The position numbers and the translations under genes were made by a program. Positions 25,048-33,130 of a DNA stretch of 64,000 nt are shown here, piece after piece. The notes beneath the pieces were generated by a model. It had not been told where the DNA came from. It saw nothing but the letters and a program-made list of their open reading frames with translations, and did no database searches. The DNA comes from Anaerolineae bacterium (lineage in GTDB: Bacteria; Chloroflexota; Anaerolineae; Promineifilales; Promineifilaceae). Each line of letters opens with the position of its first letter. Within the stretch, counting starts at the first letter, position 1. The DNA lies in the NCBI GenBank assembly GCA_023382655.1, contig JAHDWK010000001.1:173089-237088 (forward strand), given 5' to 3'.

Positions 25048-26253
25048 GAAAGAAATGTGATTTCGACGAAGATCAAAACAAGCCCATCTTTTGCTGAATT
25101 TGTCATCCTTGTGTCTCTACTGATGTCCTTAACGGCATTATCTATTGATGCCATGCTGCCGGCGCTCGCTCAAATAGGCCTGGATTTGTCTGTAGAAAAT
25201 GCCAATGAACGGCAGTTAGTTGTTTCCATGATCTTCCTGGGGTTAGCCCTGGGACAGCTTTTTTTGGGGCCGTTGTCGGACAGCACCGGGCGAAAATTAG
25301 CCATCTATGCTGGTTTAGGATTGTTTATGATCGGAACTTTGTTATCTATGCTGGCTATTAGTTTTCCCATGTTACTGTTGGGTCGTTTTATACAGGGAAT
25401 TGGCGTTTCTGCACCACGAGCGGTTTCACTGGCGCTTGTACGGGATCAATATGAAGGTAGAGCGATGGCCCGCGTGATGTCCTTCGTAATGACCGTGTTC
25501 ATCCTGGTTCCCATGATCGCCCCTACGTTTGGGCAGGCAATCCTCCTCTTCACCGGGTGGCGCGCTATTTTTGGCAGTTATTTGTTACTGGCGGCGATAA
25601 TACTGACTTGGTTTGCTTTACGGATGCCGGAAACCCTGGCTCGTGAAAATCGTGCCCCATTTTCATCGCGACGAATTGTACTAACGATGCGAGAGATTCT
25701 CACCATTCGACCCGCCTTGGGTTACACTGTCACGGCCGGTCTGGTAAGTGGGGTATTTATTGGCTACCTGAATTCTTCCCAACAGATTTTTCAGGATCAG
25801 TATGGACTGGGTGAACAATTTCCTCTCTACTTTGCCATTCTCTCTTCTGCCGTCGGGTTGGCTTCTTTTCTAAATGCCCGCCTTGTTATGCGCTTTGGCA
25901 TGCGCCTTCTGGTTAGAAGGTCACTGACATTTGTTTTCGGGCTGTCTATCGTTTCTGTGGGGTTTGCGTTGTCGGTAGCTGGCATACCACCGTTGTGGAT
26001 ACTGATGGTTTATCTGTTGCTGTCTTTCTTTTGCATAGGTATTCTGTTTGGCAATCTGAATGCCTTGGCAATGGAACCATTGGGGCATATCGCAGGGACG
26101 GGAGCAGCTGTGGTAGGTGCTCTCTCAACGTTAATATCAGTCGTCTTGGGAACGCTGATAGGACAGAGCTACAATGGCACTGTTATGCCGCTGGTAGTCG
26201 GTATGGCCATTCTCTCAGGCTTATCACTGGCTATGGTTCACTGGGCAGATTAA
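25045..26253 (+). CDS. MFS drug exporter, Bcr/CflA type
   Basis: A 402-aa polytopic transporter with twelve predicted helices. The first helix carries the Bcr/CflA hallmark SIDAMLPALAQIG. The loop between helices 2 and 3 has the MFS signature GPLSDSTGRKLAIYAGL, and FIQGIGVSAPRAVS follows. The family exports bicyclomycin, chloramphenicol or similar drugs by proton antiport. The start is set at ATG 25045, although the frame runs back into the Pnkp relic. The gene has no ACGGCCGT palindrome over 1.2 kb and looks less GC-rich than its neighbours, so it may have come in by transfer, with the junction inside the relic. Confidence 0.88.
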   Translation: MERNVISTKIKTSPSFAEFVILVSLLMSLTALSIDAMLPALAQIGLDLSVENANERQLVVSMIFLGLALGQLFLGPLSDSTGRKLAIYAGLGLFMIGTLLSMLAISFPMLLLGRFIQGIGVSAPRAVSLALVRDQYEGRAMARVMSFVMTVFILVPMIAPTFGQAILLFTGWRAIFGSYLLLAAIILTWFALRMPETLARENRAPFSSRRIVLTMREILTIRPALGYTVTAGLVSGVFIGYLNSSQQIFQDQYGLGEQFPLYFAILSSAVGLASFLNARLVMRFGMRLLVRRSLTFVFGLSIVSVGFALSVAGIPPLWILMVYLLLSFFCIGILFGNLNALAMEPLGHIAGTGAAVVGALSTLISVVLGTLIGQSYNGTVMPLVVGMAILSGLSLAMVHWAD

Positions 26254-26975
26254 TACACCAACTCCCCACGCACAAAAGCATCCGTTTCTGCCTGGGTCGG
26301 GGCGTTAAAAAAGGCAGCGGTGTCGGCAATTTCGATGAGACGGCCGTCCCACAACAACGCCGTTCGCTGGGCCAATCGCTGCGCCTGAAAGATGTTATGC
26401 GTCACCAAGACCATCGTCATGCCCAGATTTTGGTTTTCCTCGCGCAAAATCGTCTCGATGATGCTCACATTGTACGGGTCCAGATTGGCGGTCGGTTCGT
26501 CCAGCAGCAGCACCTCTGGCTGTATCACCAACGCCCGCGCCAGCGACACGCGCTGCGCCTCCCCCGCCGACAATTTATGCGCTGCCTGCCGCACCAGTGG
26601 TGTTAATCCCAACCGTTGCAGCCAGGCGGATTCCACCGACGGCGGCAGCTTTTGGCCGCGCAGCCCCAGGCCAAAAGCGAGATTGGCCGCCACACTGCGC
26701 CGCAGCAAAACGGGCCGCTGGAACACCATCGTCACCCGCCGCCGCTGCGCCAACGAGAGCGCAGGCATCCCTGCCTGCCCATCAAATGTAATCTGCCCCT
26801 GCGTGGGCTGTTCCAGGAAGTTCAGCAAGCGCAGCAGCGTGCTTTTGCCCGCTCCGCTGGGACCAACAATCGCCAAAATTTCCCCCCGGTGAATGTTCAG
26901 TTGGGCGATATTGAGAACGCAACGGCCGTCATACCACTGCTGTATATTTTCAAGTTGATAGAGAGTTTGGGTCAT
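26250..26975 (-). CDS. tupC: Tungstate ABC transporter ATP-binding protein
   Basis: A 241-aa ABC ATPase that powers uptake with TupB. It has Walker A GPSGAGKSTLLRLL near residue 39, the Q-loop region MVFQRPVLLRRS, the signature LSAGEAQRVSLARAL, Walker B VLLLDEPTANLD and the H-loop VLVTHN. It is the last gene of the tup operon, 48 nt after tupB with an AATCTCCC-type array between. It converges with the MFS gene, and their ends overlap by 4 nt. The assignment to tungstate rests on the TupA neighbour. Confidence 0.9.
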   Translation of the reverse strand: MTQTLYQLENIQQWYDGRCVLNIAQLNIHRGEILAIVGPSGAGKSTLLRLLNFLEQPTQGQITFDGQAGMPALSLAQRRRVTMVFQRPVLLRRSVAANLAFGLGLRGQKLPPSVESAWLQRLGLTPLVRQAAHKLSAGEAQRVSLARALVIQPEVLLLDEPTANLDPYNVSIIETILREENQNLGMTMVLVTHNIFQAQRLAQRTALLWDGRLIEIADTAAFFNAPTQAETDAFVRGELVY

Positions 26976-26984
26976 AGTTATTGG

Positions 26985-27035
26985 AGATTAGCTGGCTGTT
27001 CCATCACCCAATCTCCCAATCTCCTAATCTCTTCT
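26985..27035. repeat. AATCTCCC octamer array between tupB and tupC
   Basis: CCCAATCTCCCAATCTCC and CTAATCTC units, with one facing GGAGATTAG. The array ends in the 3' end of tupB (stop at 27024). Confidence 0.75.
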
Positions 27036-27716
27036 CTGCAACCCATACAACGCCAGATTGGTCACAAATGCCAGCCCCAACAAGATGATGCCCAGGGCCA
27101 GCGCCAGGGCAAAGTTACCCCGGCGTGTTTCCAGCACAATCGCCGTTGTCAGCACCCGCGTCTCGCCCTGGATATTGCCGCCCACCAGCATGACCGCCCC
27201 CACTTCGGAGATGATACTGCCAAAGGCAGCGACGATGGCCGCCACCACACCCAGCCGGGTTTCCCGCAGCACCGTCCAGGCTAACTGGACACGGGTGGCG
27301 CCCAATGAACGCAGTTGCAGATGGAGCAGGGGGTCAGTGGCGCGCACGGCCGTGAGCGTCAGTCCCACCACCAGCGGCAAAGCAATAACCGTCTGCGCCA
27401 GCACCATCGCCGAGGGTGTAAACAGCCAGCCTAGATTGCCCAATGGCCCCTGGTTAGACAGCAATAAATAAACCCACAGCCCTACCACCACCGGCGGCAG
27501 CCCCATGCCGGTGTAGATGAGCGGCAGCAGGCAGCCTGCCGCCGGAATCCGCCCCATCAACCCCAGGCTCGCGCCAATGGGAATGCCGATGAACATGGCA
27601 AACAACAGGGCAAACCCTGTTACCCGCAGCGTCAGCGCCACAATACCCCACAGTTCAGGATCAAAGGAGAAAAGCAGTTGAACGGCGCTTTGGAAGACTT
27701 GGACAAGGATGTTCAT
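27024..27716 (-). CDS. tupB: Tungstate ABC transporter permease
   Basis: A 230-aa membrane permease with five to six helices. The cytoplasmic coupling (EAA-like) loop is LRSLGATRVQLAWTVLRE near residue 137. The family segment SEVGAVMLVGGNIQGETRVLTTAI follows. It forms the channel for oxyanion passage, working with TupC and the binding protein TupA. A TACGGATTACGG repeat fills the 30-nt gap to tupA. Confidence 0.9.
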   Translation of the reverse strand: MNILVQVFQSAVQLLFSFDPELWGIVALTLRVTGFALLFAMFIGIPIGASLGLMGRIPAAGCLLPLIYTGMGLPPVVVGLWVYLLLSNQGPLGNLGWLFTPSAMVLAQTVIALPLVVGLTLTAVRATDPLLHLQLRSLGATRVQLAWTVLRETRLGVVAAIVAAFGSIISEVGAVMLVGGNIQGETRVLTTAIVLETRRGNFALALALGIILLGLAFVTNLALYGLQRRD

Positions 27717-27746
27717 CTACGGATTACGGACTTCGGTTTACGGATT

Positions 27747-28598
27747 CTACCGATCCCGCCACGCTTCAGAATCGGGATAAAAAAGCGGCTGACCGAATTG
27801 GTCACGGCCGTATTCGCCAATCATTTCCTGCACTTCCACGCTGGTTAACCAGTCGGCAAACACCTCTGCCAGTTCGCCGTTGATATTACCCTTGTCAGGA
27901 TTCACCGGTATCACGCCATACGGATTCAGCAATGCCGGGTCGCCATTATCGGCAATCGTCGCCCCACCGACCACGATGGTCAGATTGGGCAAATTCTCTT
28001 GCATGGCCAGGAACGTGCCCCGGTCGGTCAGCGTATACGCGCCCGTCTCATTGGCAAACAACAGCGTATCGCCCATCCCCTGCCCCAACGATTTATACCA
28101 GCTACTGTTGGGGTCAGGGGTGATACCGGCGGCTGTCCACAGTTGCAATTCTTTGGTGTGTGTACCGCTGTCATCTCCCCGTGAGGCATAGGTGGTTTCG
28201 GCGGTGGCAACGGCCGTTAATGCCTCTTGCGCGGTCGCCATCCCCTGAATGCCCGCCGGATCATTTGCCGGCCCCACAATCACAAAATCATTGTACATCA
28301 CATCATACCGTTCCGTACCATGCCCGGCAGCTAAAAATTCATCTTCCCGGCTGCGGGCATGAACCAGAATCACGTCGGCGTCGCCCGCTTCGCCCAGGGC
28401 AATGGCCTGCCCTGTGCCCACCGCCACCACATCCACGCGGGCATTATGTTCTTCCTCAAATTCCGGCAAAATGGCCTCCAGCAAGCCAGAATCGGCCGTG
28501 CTGGTTGTTGTCGCCAGTCGCAGCACCTCCGGTTCTGACGAACCACAGGCTGCTACATAAATCAGGAGCAAAGTCAAAACAAACAGCTTCATGCGCAT
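27747..28598 (-). CDS. tupA: Tungstate-binding lipoprotein
   Basis: A 283-aa extracytoplasmic solute-binding protein. The signal ends in the lipobox YVAAC (Cys18). The mature start LRLATTTSTADSGLL has the TTTS motif that binds the oxyanion in TupA proteins, which strongly prefer tungstate over molybdate. Other typical parts are VVAVGTGQAIALGEAGDADVILVHA and YNDFVIVGP. Tungsten would serve aldehyde:ferredoxin oxidoreductase or formate dehydrogenase type enzymes, none of which is in this window. It is the first gene of tupABC, just below a perfect inverted repeat that is probably the operator. Confidence 0.92.
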   Translation of the reverse strand: MRMKLFVLTLLLIYVAACGSSEPEVLRLATTTSTADSGLLEAILPEFEEEHNARVDVVAVGTGQAIALGEAGDADVILVHARSREDEFLAAGHGTERYDVMYNDFVIVGPANDPAGIQGMATAQEALTAVATAETTYASRGDDSGTHTKELQLWTAAGITPDPNSSWYKSLGQGMGDTLLFANETGAYTLTDRGTFLAMQENLPNLTIVVGGATIADNGDPALLNPYGVIPVNPDKGNINGELAEVFADWLTSVEVQEMIGEYGRDQFGQPLFYPDSEAWRDR

Positions 28599-28626
28599 GG
28601 GGTATCGATCCTTTTATGGGGTTGAT

Positions 28627-28655
28627 AATCGTTATGATAATTTATCATAACGATT
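28627..28655. promoter_or_regulatory. Operator-like 14+14 inverted repeat upstream of tupA
   Basis: AATCGTTATGATAA, one T, then TTATCATAACGATT: a perfect inverted repeat 29 nt upstream of tupA and 35 nt downstream of the stop of the ModE-like regulator gene. The outer ATCGTTAT/ATAACGAT resembles the E. coli ModE box. It is the obvious binding site for the adjacent regulator and would switch off tupABC when oxyanion is plentiful. Confidence 0.8.
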
Positions 28656-28689
28656 ATAAAACGGCAAAGGATGGGGAACTGGTAAGCAG

Positions 28690-29034
28690 TTATTCGGGTG
28701 AGTTAGGGGGAAAAATCGTCTGGAAACGATCTTGTAAAACCGTTTCTAGCTCCTGGCTGATTTGGGTGAAACGGGCAATATAATCCTGAGCCAGCGGCGT
28801 GAGGGTGGCGCCGCCGCCATGTTTACCCCCGGTCTGGGTCTCCACCAGTTTTTGCCCCAGGCGACTTTCCATTTCGTGGATTTTTTGCCAGGCAATGCGG
28901 TAGGGCACGCCCATGTGGACGGCGGCGGCGGAGATGGAACCGGTTTGGGCTACGGCCGTGAGCAATTCCACCCGCCACACCGACAACACCACCTCCCCCT
29001 CCACTTCCAGCCACGCATTCAATTTCGGTTCCAT
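28690..29034 (-). CDS. ModE-like winged-helix regulator (DNA-binding domain only)
   Basis: A 114-aa protein with the LysR-like winged helix of ModE (GSISAAAVHMGVPYRIAWQKIHEME), the basic wing and ETQTGGKHGGGATLTPLAQ. It lacks the molbindin (MOP) domains that bind the oxyanion in full-size ModE. Either another protein senses the ligand or the short form senses it alone. The start at 29034 (MEPKLNA) follows GGAG. It stands directly upstream of tupA in the same direction, with a palindrome between them, so it is very likely the tup regulator. Confidence 0.85.
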   Translation of the reverse strand: MEPKLNAWLEVEGEVVLSVWRVELLTAVAQTGSISAAAVHMGVPYRIAWQKIHEMESRLGQKLVETQTGGKHGGGATLTPLAQDYIARFTQISQELETVLQDRFQTIFPPNSPE

Positions 29035-29044
29035 AAACACTCCG

Positions 29045-29794
29045 CTACTGGCCAGATGGGGTAGTAATGAATTGCAGGAATTTATCTCCCAGGTCGGTCG
29101 TGCGCTTCTCAAATGCCCCTGTAGCACTCATCATCGCGTGTGTACTCCCTCCTGAGTAAAGGCCTTTGGCATCAAGTTCGCTAATTATGAGATCGTAAAA
29201 TTCCCGTTGATTCCCTAATTCTGGATATGCAATAGTCAATAGCCGGGATAGTAAACTACTTATGCCAAACGTAGGTATTGGTTTGTTATTTTCTGTAAAC
29301 CAGTTTTGGGGGTTTTGAAAAAGACGCAGAATCCTTAGGTGCCAAACCGTAAAAGTATCAACCAAATTTAAAAACATCAATTGTACTGACTCATCTGGAG
29401 GATTTGGCAGAGCCGCATTGATAATAGCGTTTTTTAATGCTTCACGCTTTTCGCTTTGACTATTTCGTAATGCGATTTGAGTCGCATGTAATACCGTATC
29501 TATAAAAATGTCATTTGTCTGAAGCTCTTCTAACTTTACACCTTGATCTTCTTCCAATTCTTGTAGAGCTTTTCCAACATCCTCCATCCACTTTACTTGG
29601 CGTTTCTGAAACGGTGGAGTTATAAAATACTGGAATAGTTCTTGAAGACCAGGAATAACTGATAGTAAACTACCAACTACTAAATGGGCAGTATCAGCGG
29701 TACTTGGCCCTGGTGGCTCATATTTATCTTCTATCACCCGGTCTTCACCTCCAATTTCACTGCTCGGCTTAACAAGCAAGATAGGCCGCGACAC
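29045..29794 (-). CDS. Hypothetical protein in an AT-richer island
   Basis: A 249-aa protein I do not recognise. It is mostly helical with one moderately hydrophobic segment near residues 36-60 (TAHLVVGSLLSVIPGLQELFQYF), then charged helices (KWMEDVGKALQELEEDQG), and SSLLSRLLTIAYPELG near 176. It might be a membrane-associated protein. The gene is poorer in G+C than its neighbours, and neither it nor the two genes upstream contain the ACGGCCGT palindrome, which points to recent acquisition. It lies 8 nt after the HigA-like antitoxin gene, so it could belong to that unit as a third gene. Confidence 0.6.
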   Translation of the reverse strand: MSRPILLVKPSSEIGGEDRVIEDKYEPPGPSTADTAHLVVGSLLSVIPGLQELFQYFITPPFQKRQVKWMEDVGKALQELEEDQGVKLEELQTNDIFIDTVLHATQIALRNSQSEKREALKNAIINAALPNPPDESVQLMFLNLVDTFTVWHLRILRLFQNPQNWFTENNKPIPTFGISSLLSRLLTIAYPELGNQREFYDLIISELDAKGLYSGGSTHAMMSATGAFEKRTTDLGDKFLQFITTPSGQ

Positions 29795-29802
29795 AAGCCG
29801 TC

Positions 29803-30099
29803 CTAAGCAAACCCCACTTCAACCGCCAATCGTAAACCAAAACTGTGTAGTAACGCATTCAGGCTGGAAAGCTGCGGGTTTCCTGTTGATGACAACATTC
29901 GGTAAAGATTTTCCCGATTAAGCATTGCTTCCTGGGATACCTGGGAAAACCCACGTGCCTCACAAACATCTCGCAAAGCTAACAGGAAAACTTCCTGATC
30001 ATTTTCCTCAAGAGCCGCATTCAGGTAGGCAGCTGCTTCAGTAGGGTCTGTTAAGGCCGCTCTCAATCCGTCTTCATATTTTGCAGCAATCTGACTCAT
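29803..30099 (-). CDS. Antitoxin, HigA-type (HI1420-like addiction antidote)
   Basis: A 98-aa helix-turn-helix antitoxin. The region EAAAYLNAALEENDQEVFLLALRDV is typical of the addiction-module antidote family. The HTH is GFSQVSQEAMLNRENLYRML near residue 50, and the end is LNALLHSFGLRLAVEV. It would neutralise the toxin encoded immediately upstream and repress the pair. It starts within the toxin stop codon (ATGA overlap of 4 nt). Confidence 0.87.
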   Translation of the reverse strand: MSQIAAKYEDGLRAALTDPTEAAAYLNAALEENDQEVFLLALRDVCEARGFSQVSQEAMLNRENLYRMLSSTGNPQLSSLNALLHSFGLRLAVEVGFA

Positions 30100-30431
30100 G
30101 TTATCCTCCGCAGATAGTCATTCCAATAGGCTTTGGCTAAAGCAATGTCCCTTGACTGTGTACTCTTGTCGCCGCCATATAACAGAATTACAACCGTATC
30201 GCCCTTACGTCCAAAATAAATCCGATAACCGGGGCCATATGGTATTCGCAATTCACTGATACCGCTGCCAACGCTCTTACAATCTCCGAAATTCCCCAAA
30301 CGAATTCGATTCAAGCGTATCCGAATACGGGCACGAGCCTGTTGATCTCTCAGACCTTCCAACCACTCTCGAAACGGATTTCGATCATCTTCCGTGAGAT
30401 ATTCAAGCAACTCAATGATCGATTCAGACAT
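30096..30431 (-). CDS. Toxin, HigB-type (phage Gp49/HI1419-like killer)
   Basis: A 111-aa RelE-fold toxin of the phage-derived Gp49-like family, expected to cut mRNA at the ribosome. The conserved core is RNRIRLGNFGDCKSVGSG, ELRIPYGPGYRIYFGR and VVILLYGGDKSTQSRDI. It begins six bases after a TACAAT -10, so the message is probably leaderless. The toxin gene precedes the antitoxin gene, the order typical of higBA. Confidence 0.88.
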   Translation of the reverse strand: MSESIIELLEYLTEDDRNPFREWLEGLRDQQARARIRIRLNRIRLGNFGDCKSVGSGISELRIPYGPGYRIYFGRKGDTVVILLYGGDKSTQSRDIALAKAYWNDYLRRIT

Positions 30432-30437
30432 AAAGCC

Positions 30438-30466
30438 ATTGTAGCATAAAAGCTACAAAAGTAGAA
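30438..30466 (-). promoter_or_regulatory. Leaderless promoter and possible operator of the HigBA-type pair
   Basis: On the minus strand TACAAT (30443-30438) precedes the ATG at 30431 by 6 nt. The inverted repeat GTAGC-ATAAAA-GCTAC (30441-30456) overlaps the -10, and a further GTAG half lies just beyond, which would suit autorepression by the antitoxin. Confidence 0.5.
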
Positions 30467-30582
30467 CAACGGCCGTACTCCCTATCCTCTGCCCGTGTGC
30501 AAATGACCAAAACTCTGGTAGATTCTGCAAAAATAGAACGTTGGTTTTCGCAACATCCGTGTTCCATTTCAGGAGAAGAACG

Positions 30583-31845
30583 GTGGAAATTGTAGACTTA
30601 CTCATTACCAATGCCAGCCAGGTTTGCGTGATTCCCGGGCCGGATGGCCCGCAGCGCGGGCAGCAATTGGGCGACCTGGGGCTGATCGCCAACGGCGCAG
30701 TGGCCGTAGCGGATGGCAAAATTGTGGCGGTGGGCGACACGGCCGTGCTCACATCCCACTACTACGCACCACAGGTAATAAACGCCAACGGCCGTGCCGT
30801 CATCCCCGGCTTCGTAGACCCCCACACCCACATCCCCTGGCTGGGCGACCGCGCCGCCGAATTTGAGCAGCGCATCGCCGGGGCCAGTTACATGGAAATC
30901 ATGGCCGCGGGCGGCGGCATCATGTCCACTGTGCGGGCCACCCGCCAGGCCAGCGTGGCCGACCTGGTGGCCGATAACCTGCCCCGGCTGGCGCGGATGT
31001 TGCAATATGGCACCACCAGCGCCGAAACTAAGACAGGCTACGGCCTGGAAACGGCGGCCGAACTGCGCCAGTTAGACGCCATCGCCGCCTTGCACCAGGC
31101 GCAGCCCATTGAACTCACCCCCACTTTCTTGCCGGCTCATGCGATACCGGCCGAGTTTCACGGCCGTACCGAAGCCTACGTGCAGTTGGTCATTGAGGAG
31201 ATGCTGCCCGCGGGCGCGGCCTGGGCAAAGGAACATAACACCCCCCTCTTTTGTGATGTCTTCTGTGAACAGGGCGTTTTTGACGTAGACCAGACCCGGC
31301 GCATCCTTACCGCCGCTGCCGCGCTGGATTACCGGCTCAAGGTTCATGCTGACGAATTTGTGGGGTTGGGTGGCACCAAACTGGCGGTGGAACTGGGCGC
31401 AATCTCTGCCGACCATCTGGTCAAGACGCCTGCCGCTGACATCGCCGCCTTGGGCGCGGGGCAAACCATTGCCGTCGGATTGCCCGGCACCCCGTTTGGC
31501 CTGGCCGAACCCGACTACACCCCGGCCCAGGCCATCCTCGAAGCGGGTGGCGCGCTGGCGCTGGCCACGGATTGCAACCCCGGCACCTGCTGGTGTGAGT
31601 CCATGCAAATGGTCATCGCCCTGGCCTGCCGCTATATGAAGCTGACGCAGGCGCAGGCATTGGCCGCGGCCACGCTGAATGCCGCCCACGCCATTGGCCG
31701 GGGGCACGAAATTGGCAGCCTGGAGCCGGGCAAACATGCGGACGTCCTCATCCTGGATACGGCCGATTACCGGCAGCTGGGCTACCGCTTCGGCGTGAAT
31801 CTGGTGCAGATGGTGATGAAGAAGGGGGTGGTTGGTAATCGGTGA
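30583..31845 (+). CDS. hutI: Imidazolonepropionase
   Basis: A 420-aa amidohydrolase that opens the imidazolone ring in histidine breakdown, forming N-formimino-L-glutamate. Metal-binding HxH is in VIPGFVDPHTHIPWLGDR near residue 80. Later segments AGGGIMSTVRATRQAS, SAETKTGYGL, LKVHADEF (zinc His) and ALATDCNPGTC (catalytic Asp) are all typical. The start is GTG 30583 after AGGAGAAG (30571-30578). No other hut gene is adjacent, so the pathway must be encoded elsewhere. An array with TCACCTGC units follows the gene. Confidence 0.94.
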   Translation: MEIVDLLITNASQVCVIPGPDGPQRGQQLGDLGLIANGAVAVADGKIVAVGDTAVLTSHYYAPQVINANGRAVIPGFVDPHTHIPWLGDRAAEFEQRIAGASYMEIMAAGGGIMSTVRATRQASVADLVADNLPRLARMLQYGTTSAETKTGYGLETAAELRQLDAIAALHQAQPIELTPTFLPAHAIPAEFHGRTEAYVQLVIEEMLPAGAAWAKEHNTPLFCDVFCEQGVFDVDQTRRILTAAAALDYRLKVHADEFVGLGGTKLAVELGAISADHLVKTPAADIAALGAGQTIAVGLPGTPFGLAEPDYTPAQAILEAGGALALATDCNPGTCWCESMQMVIALACRYMKLTQAQALAAATLNAAHAIGRGHEIGSLEPGKHADVLILDTADYRQLGYRFGVNLVQMVMKKGVVGNR

Positions 31846-31932
31846 GCAATGAGCAGTGAGCGGTCATTGGTCATTGGTCAATTGTTCACCTGCTCACCTC
31901 ATCACCTGCTCACCTGCTCACCTGTTCACGGA
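31843..31932. repeat. Mixed heptamer/octamer array after hutI
   Basis: GAGCAATGAGCAGTGAGCGG, then TCATTGG units, then several CTCACCTG units. It covers most of the gap between hutI and the permease gene. An ACGGCCGT and a TATAAT -10 follow. Confidence 0.82.
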
Positions 31933-31990
31933 CGGGTTGAGAGGGGGATTAACGGCCGTACCCCACATCCCCATCCCCCTTTGAAATAGC

Positions 31991-32007
31991 TATAATTCGG
32001 CCTTATG
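31991..32007 (+). promoter_or_regulatory. Probable leaderless promoter
   Basis: TATAAT at 31991-31996 is followed by 8 nt and then the ATG at 32005. No ribosome site exists, so translation from a leaderless message is likely. A good -35 is not seen. Confidence 0.5.
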
Positions 32008-33069
32008 GAAACGACAGAGTTGGAGCAGCAGCCAGAGGAAGTGGCCGGGCACACGGCCGTAGCCGCCCCCGACAAACGCTTTCAAAATGCCATTCGCCTG
32101 GTGGTGGGCGTGCTGGTGCTGCTCATTCTCCTTAGTGCCCTGCCTGGCTTCGGCTTACGATTTGCCGGCGACCGGCTGCAAACGTTTACCACCATCTTCC
32201 TGGGCATTTTTATTGAAGCCGTGCCGTTCTTGTTGGCCGGGTCGCTCGTTTCCGGTTTTATCGCTGTGTTCGTGGACCAGGACACCATTGCCCGTTACGT
32301 GCCCCGCCGCGCTGTGCCCGCCGCTTTCACCGGGGCGCTGATGGGTTTTGCCTTTCCCGTGTGTGAATGTGGCGTTGTGCCTGTCACCCGCCGCCTGTAC
32401 CAGAAAGGGCTGCCGCTGCCGGTGGGCATCGCTTTTTTGCTCAGCGCCCCGGTGATCAACCCGGTAGTGTTGGCCAGCACGTATGTCGCTTTTGGTTTTG
32501 GCCCAATTTTGATCGGTCGTTACATATTAACCTTTATCATTGCTTTTCTGGTAGGGTTGGTGTTCCACTTTGCCAAACCGGCCGAAGTCTTGCGCCCGCC
32601 GGAGGAGACAGGTATTGGCCTGCCGGACAGTTACCACGCGCCTGAAGCTGCGGTTAAAGGAGCAAATCGCCCCTGGACGGCCGTGCTCACCGCCGCCGAT
32701 GATTTTCTGGACATGGCCCGTTACCTGATCATCGGATCCATGTTGGCGGCAGGCATGCAGACCTTTGTCTCCCAGGCGCTGCTGCTGCAATTTGGCGGCG
32801 CGCCGGTATTGTCGGTGGCCGCTCTAATGGTGTTGGCTTTTGTGCTCTCCATCTGCTCCACCGTAGATGCGTTCCTGGCGCTCTCCTTTGCCGGGACGTT
32901 TACCACCGGTTCCATTCTCAGCTTCCTGGTTTTTGGCCCGATGGTAGACATCAAAAGCGCCATGATGTTCCTGGGCGTCTTCCGCCGCCGCATCGTGCTG
33001 TATCTCATCCTGCTGCCGCTGTTGTTTACGCTGCTGTTTGCACTGATTATCAATTTGTTCTTAACGTAA
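32005..33069 (+). CDS. Permease of the DUF318 / ArsP-like family
   Basis: A 354-aa membrane protein with eight or more helices. It carries the hallmark cysteine motif [21 protein letters not shown] near residue 117 and [14 protein letters not shown] after it. A second half repeats the plan ([18 protein letters not shown]). Relatives include YraQ/ArsP, some of which export organoarsenicals; in most genomes the role is open. It is paired with a TIGR03943-family gene downstream, a very common partnership, suggesting a two-component transporter. The first 30 residues are cytosolic. Confidence 0.9.
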   Translation: METTELEQQPEEVAGHTAVAAPDKRFQNAIRLVVGVLVLLILLSALPGFGLRFAGDRLQTFTTIFLGIFIEAVPFLLAGSLVSGFIAVFVDQDTIARYVPRRAVPAAFTGALMGFAFPVCECGVVPVTRRLYQKGLPLPVGIAFLLSAPVINPVVLASTYVAFGFGPILIGRYILTFIIAFLVGLVFHFAKPAEVLRPPEETGIGLPDSYHAPEAAVKGANRPWTAVLTAADDFLDMARYLIIGSMLAAGMQTFVSQALLLQFGGAPVLSVAALMVLAFVLSICSTVDAFLALSFAGTFTTGSILSFLVFGPMVDIKSAMMFLGVFRRRIVLYLILLPLLFTLLFALIINLFLT

Positions 33070-33070
33070 C

Positions 33071-33118
33071 AGACATCCGATTTTGGCAACCAAAGGTTGC
33101 TCGAAAAATCGGATGTCT
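33071..33118. repeat. Perfect hairpin, AGACATCCGATTTT type
   Basis: Arms AGACATCCGATTTT (33071-33084) and AAAATCGGATGTCT (33105-33118) enclose an inner GCAACC/GGTTGC stem. It lies between two genes that should be cotranscribed, so it may adjust their relative levels. A worn copy stands at 12915-12946. Confidence 0.87.
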
Positions 33119-33130
33119 ACAGAATTTGCC

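Noticed and set aside
26250-27716. Molybdate transporter (modABC) as the identity of the ABC operon
   Set aside because: The binding protein has the TTTS start of TupA and the permease has the TupB segment SEVGAVMLVGGNI; ModA/ModB patterns are absent.
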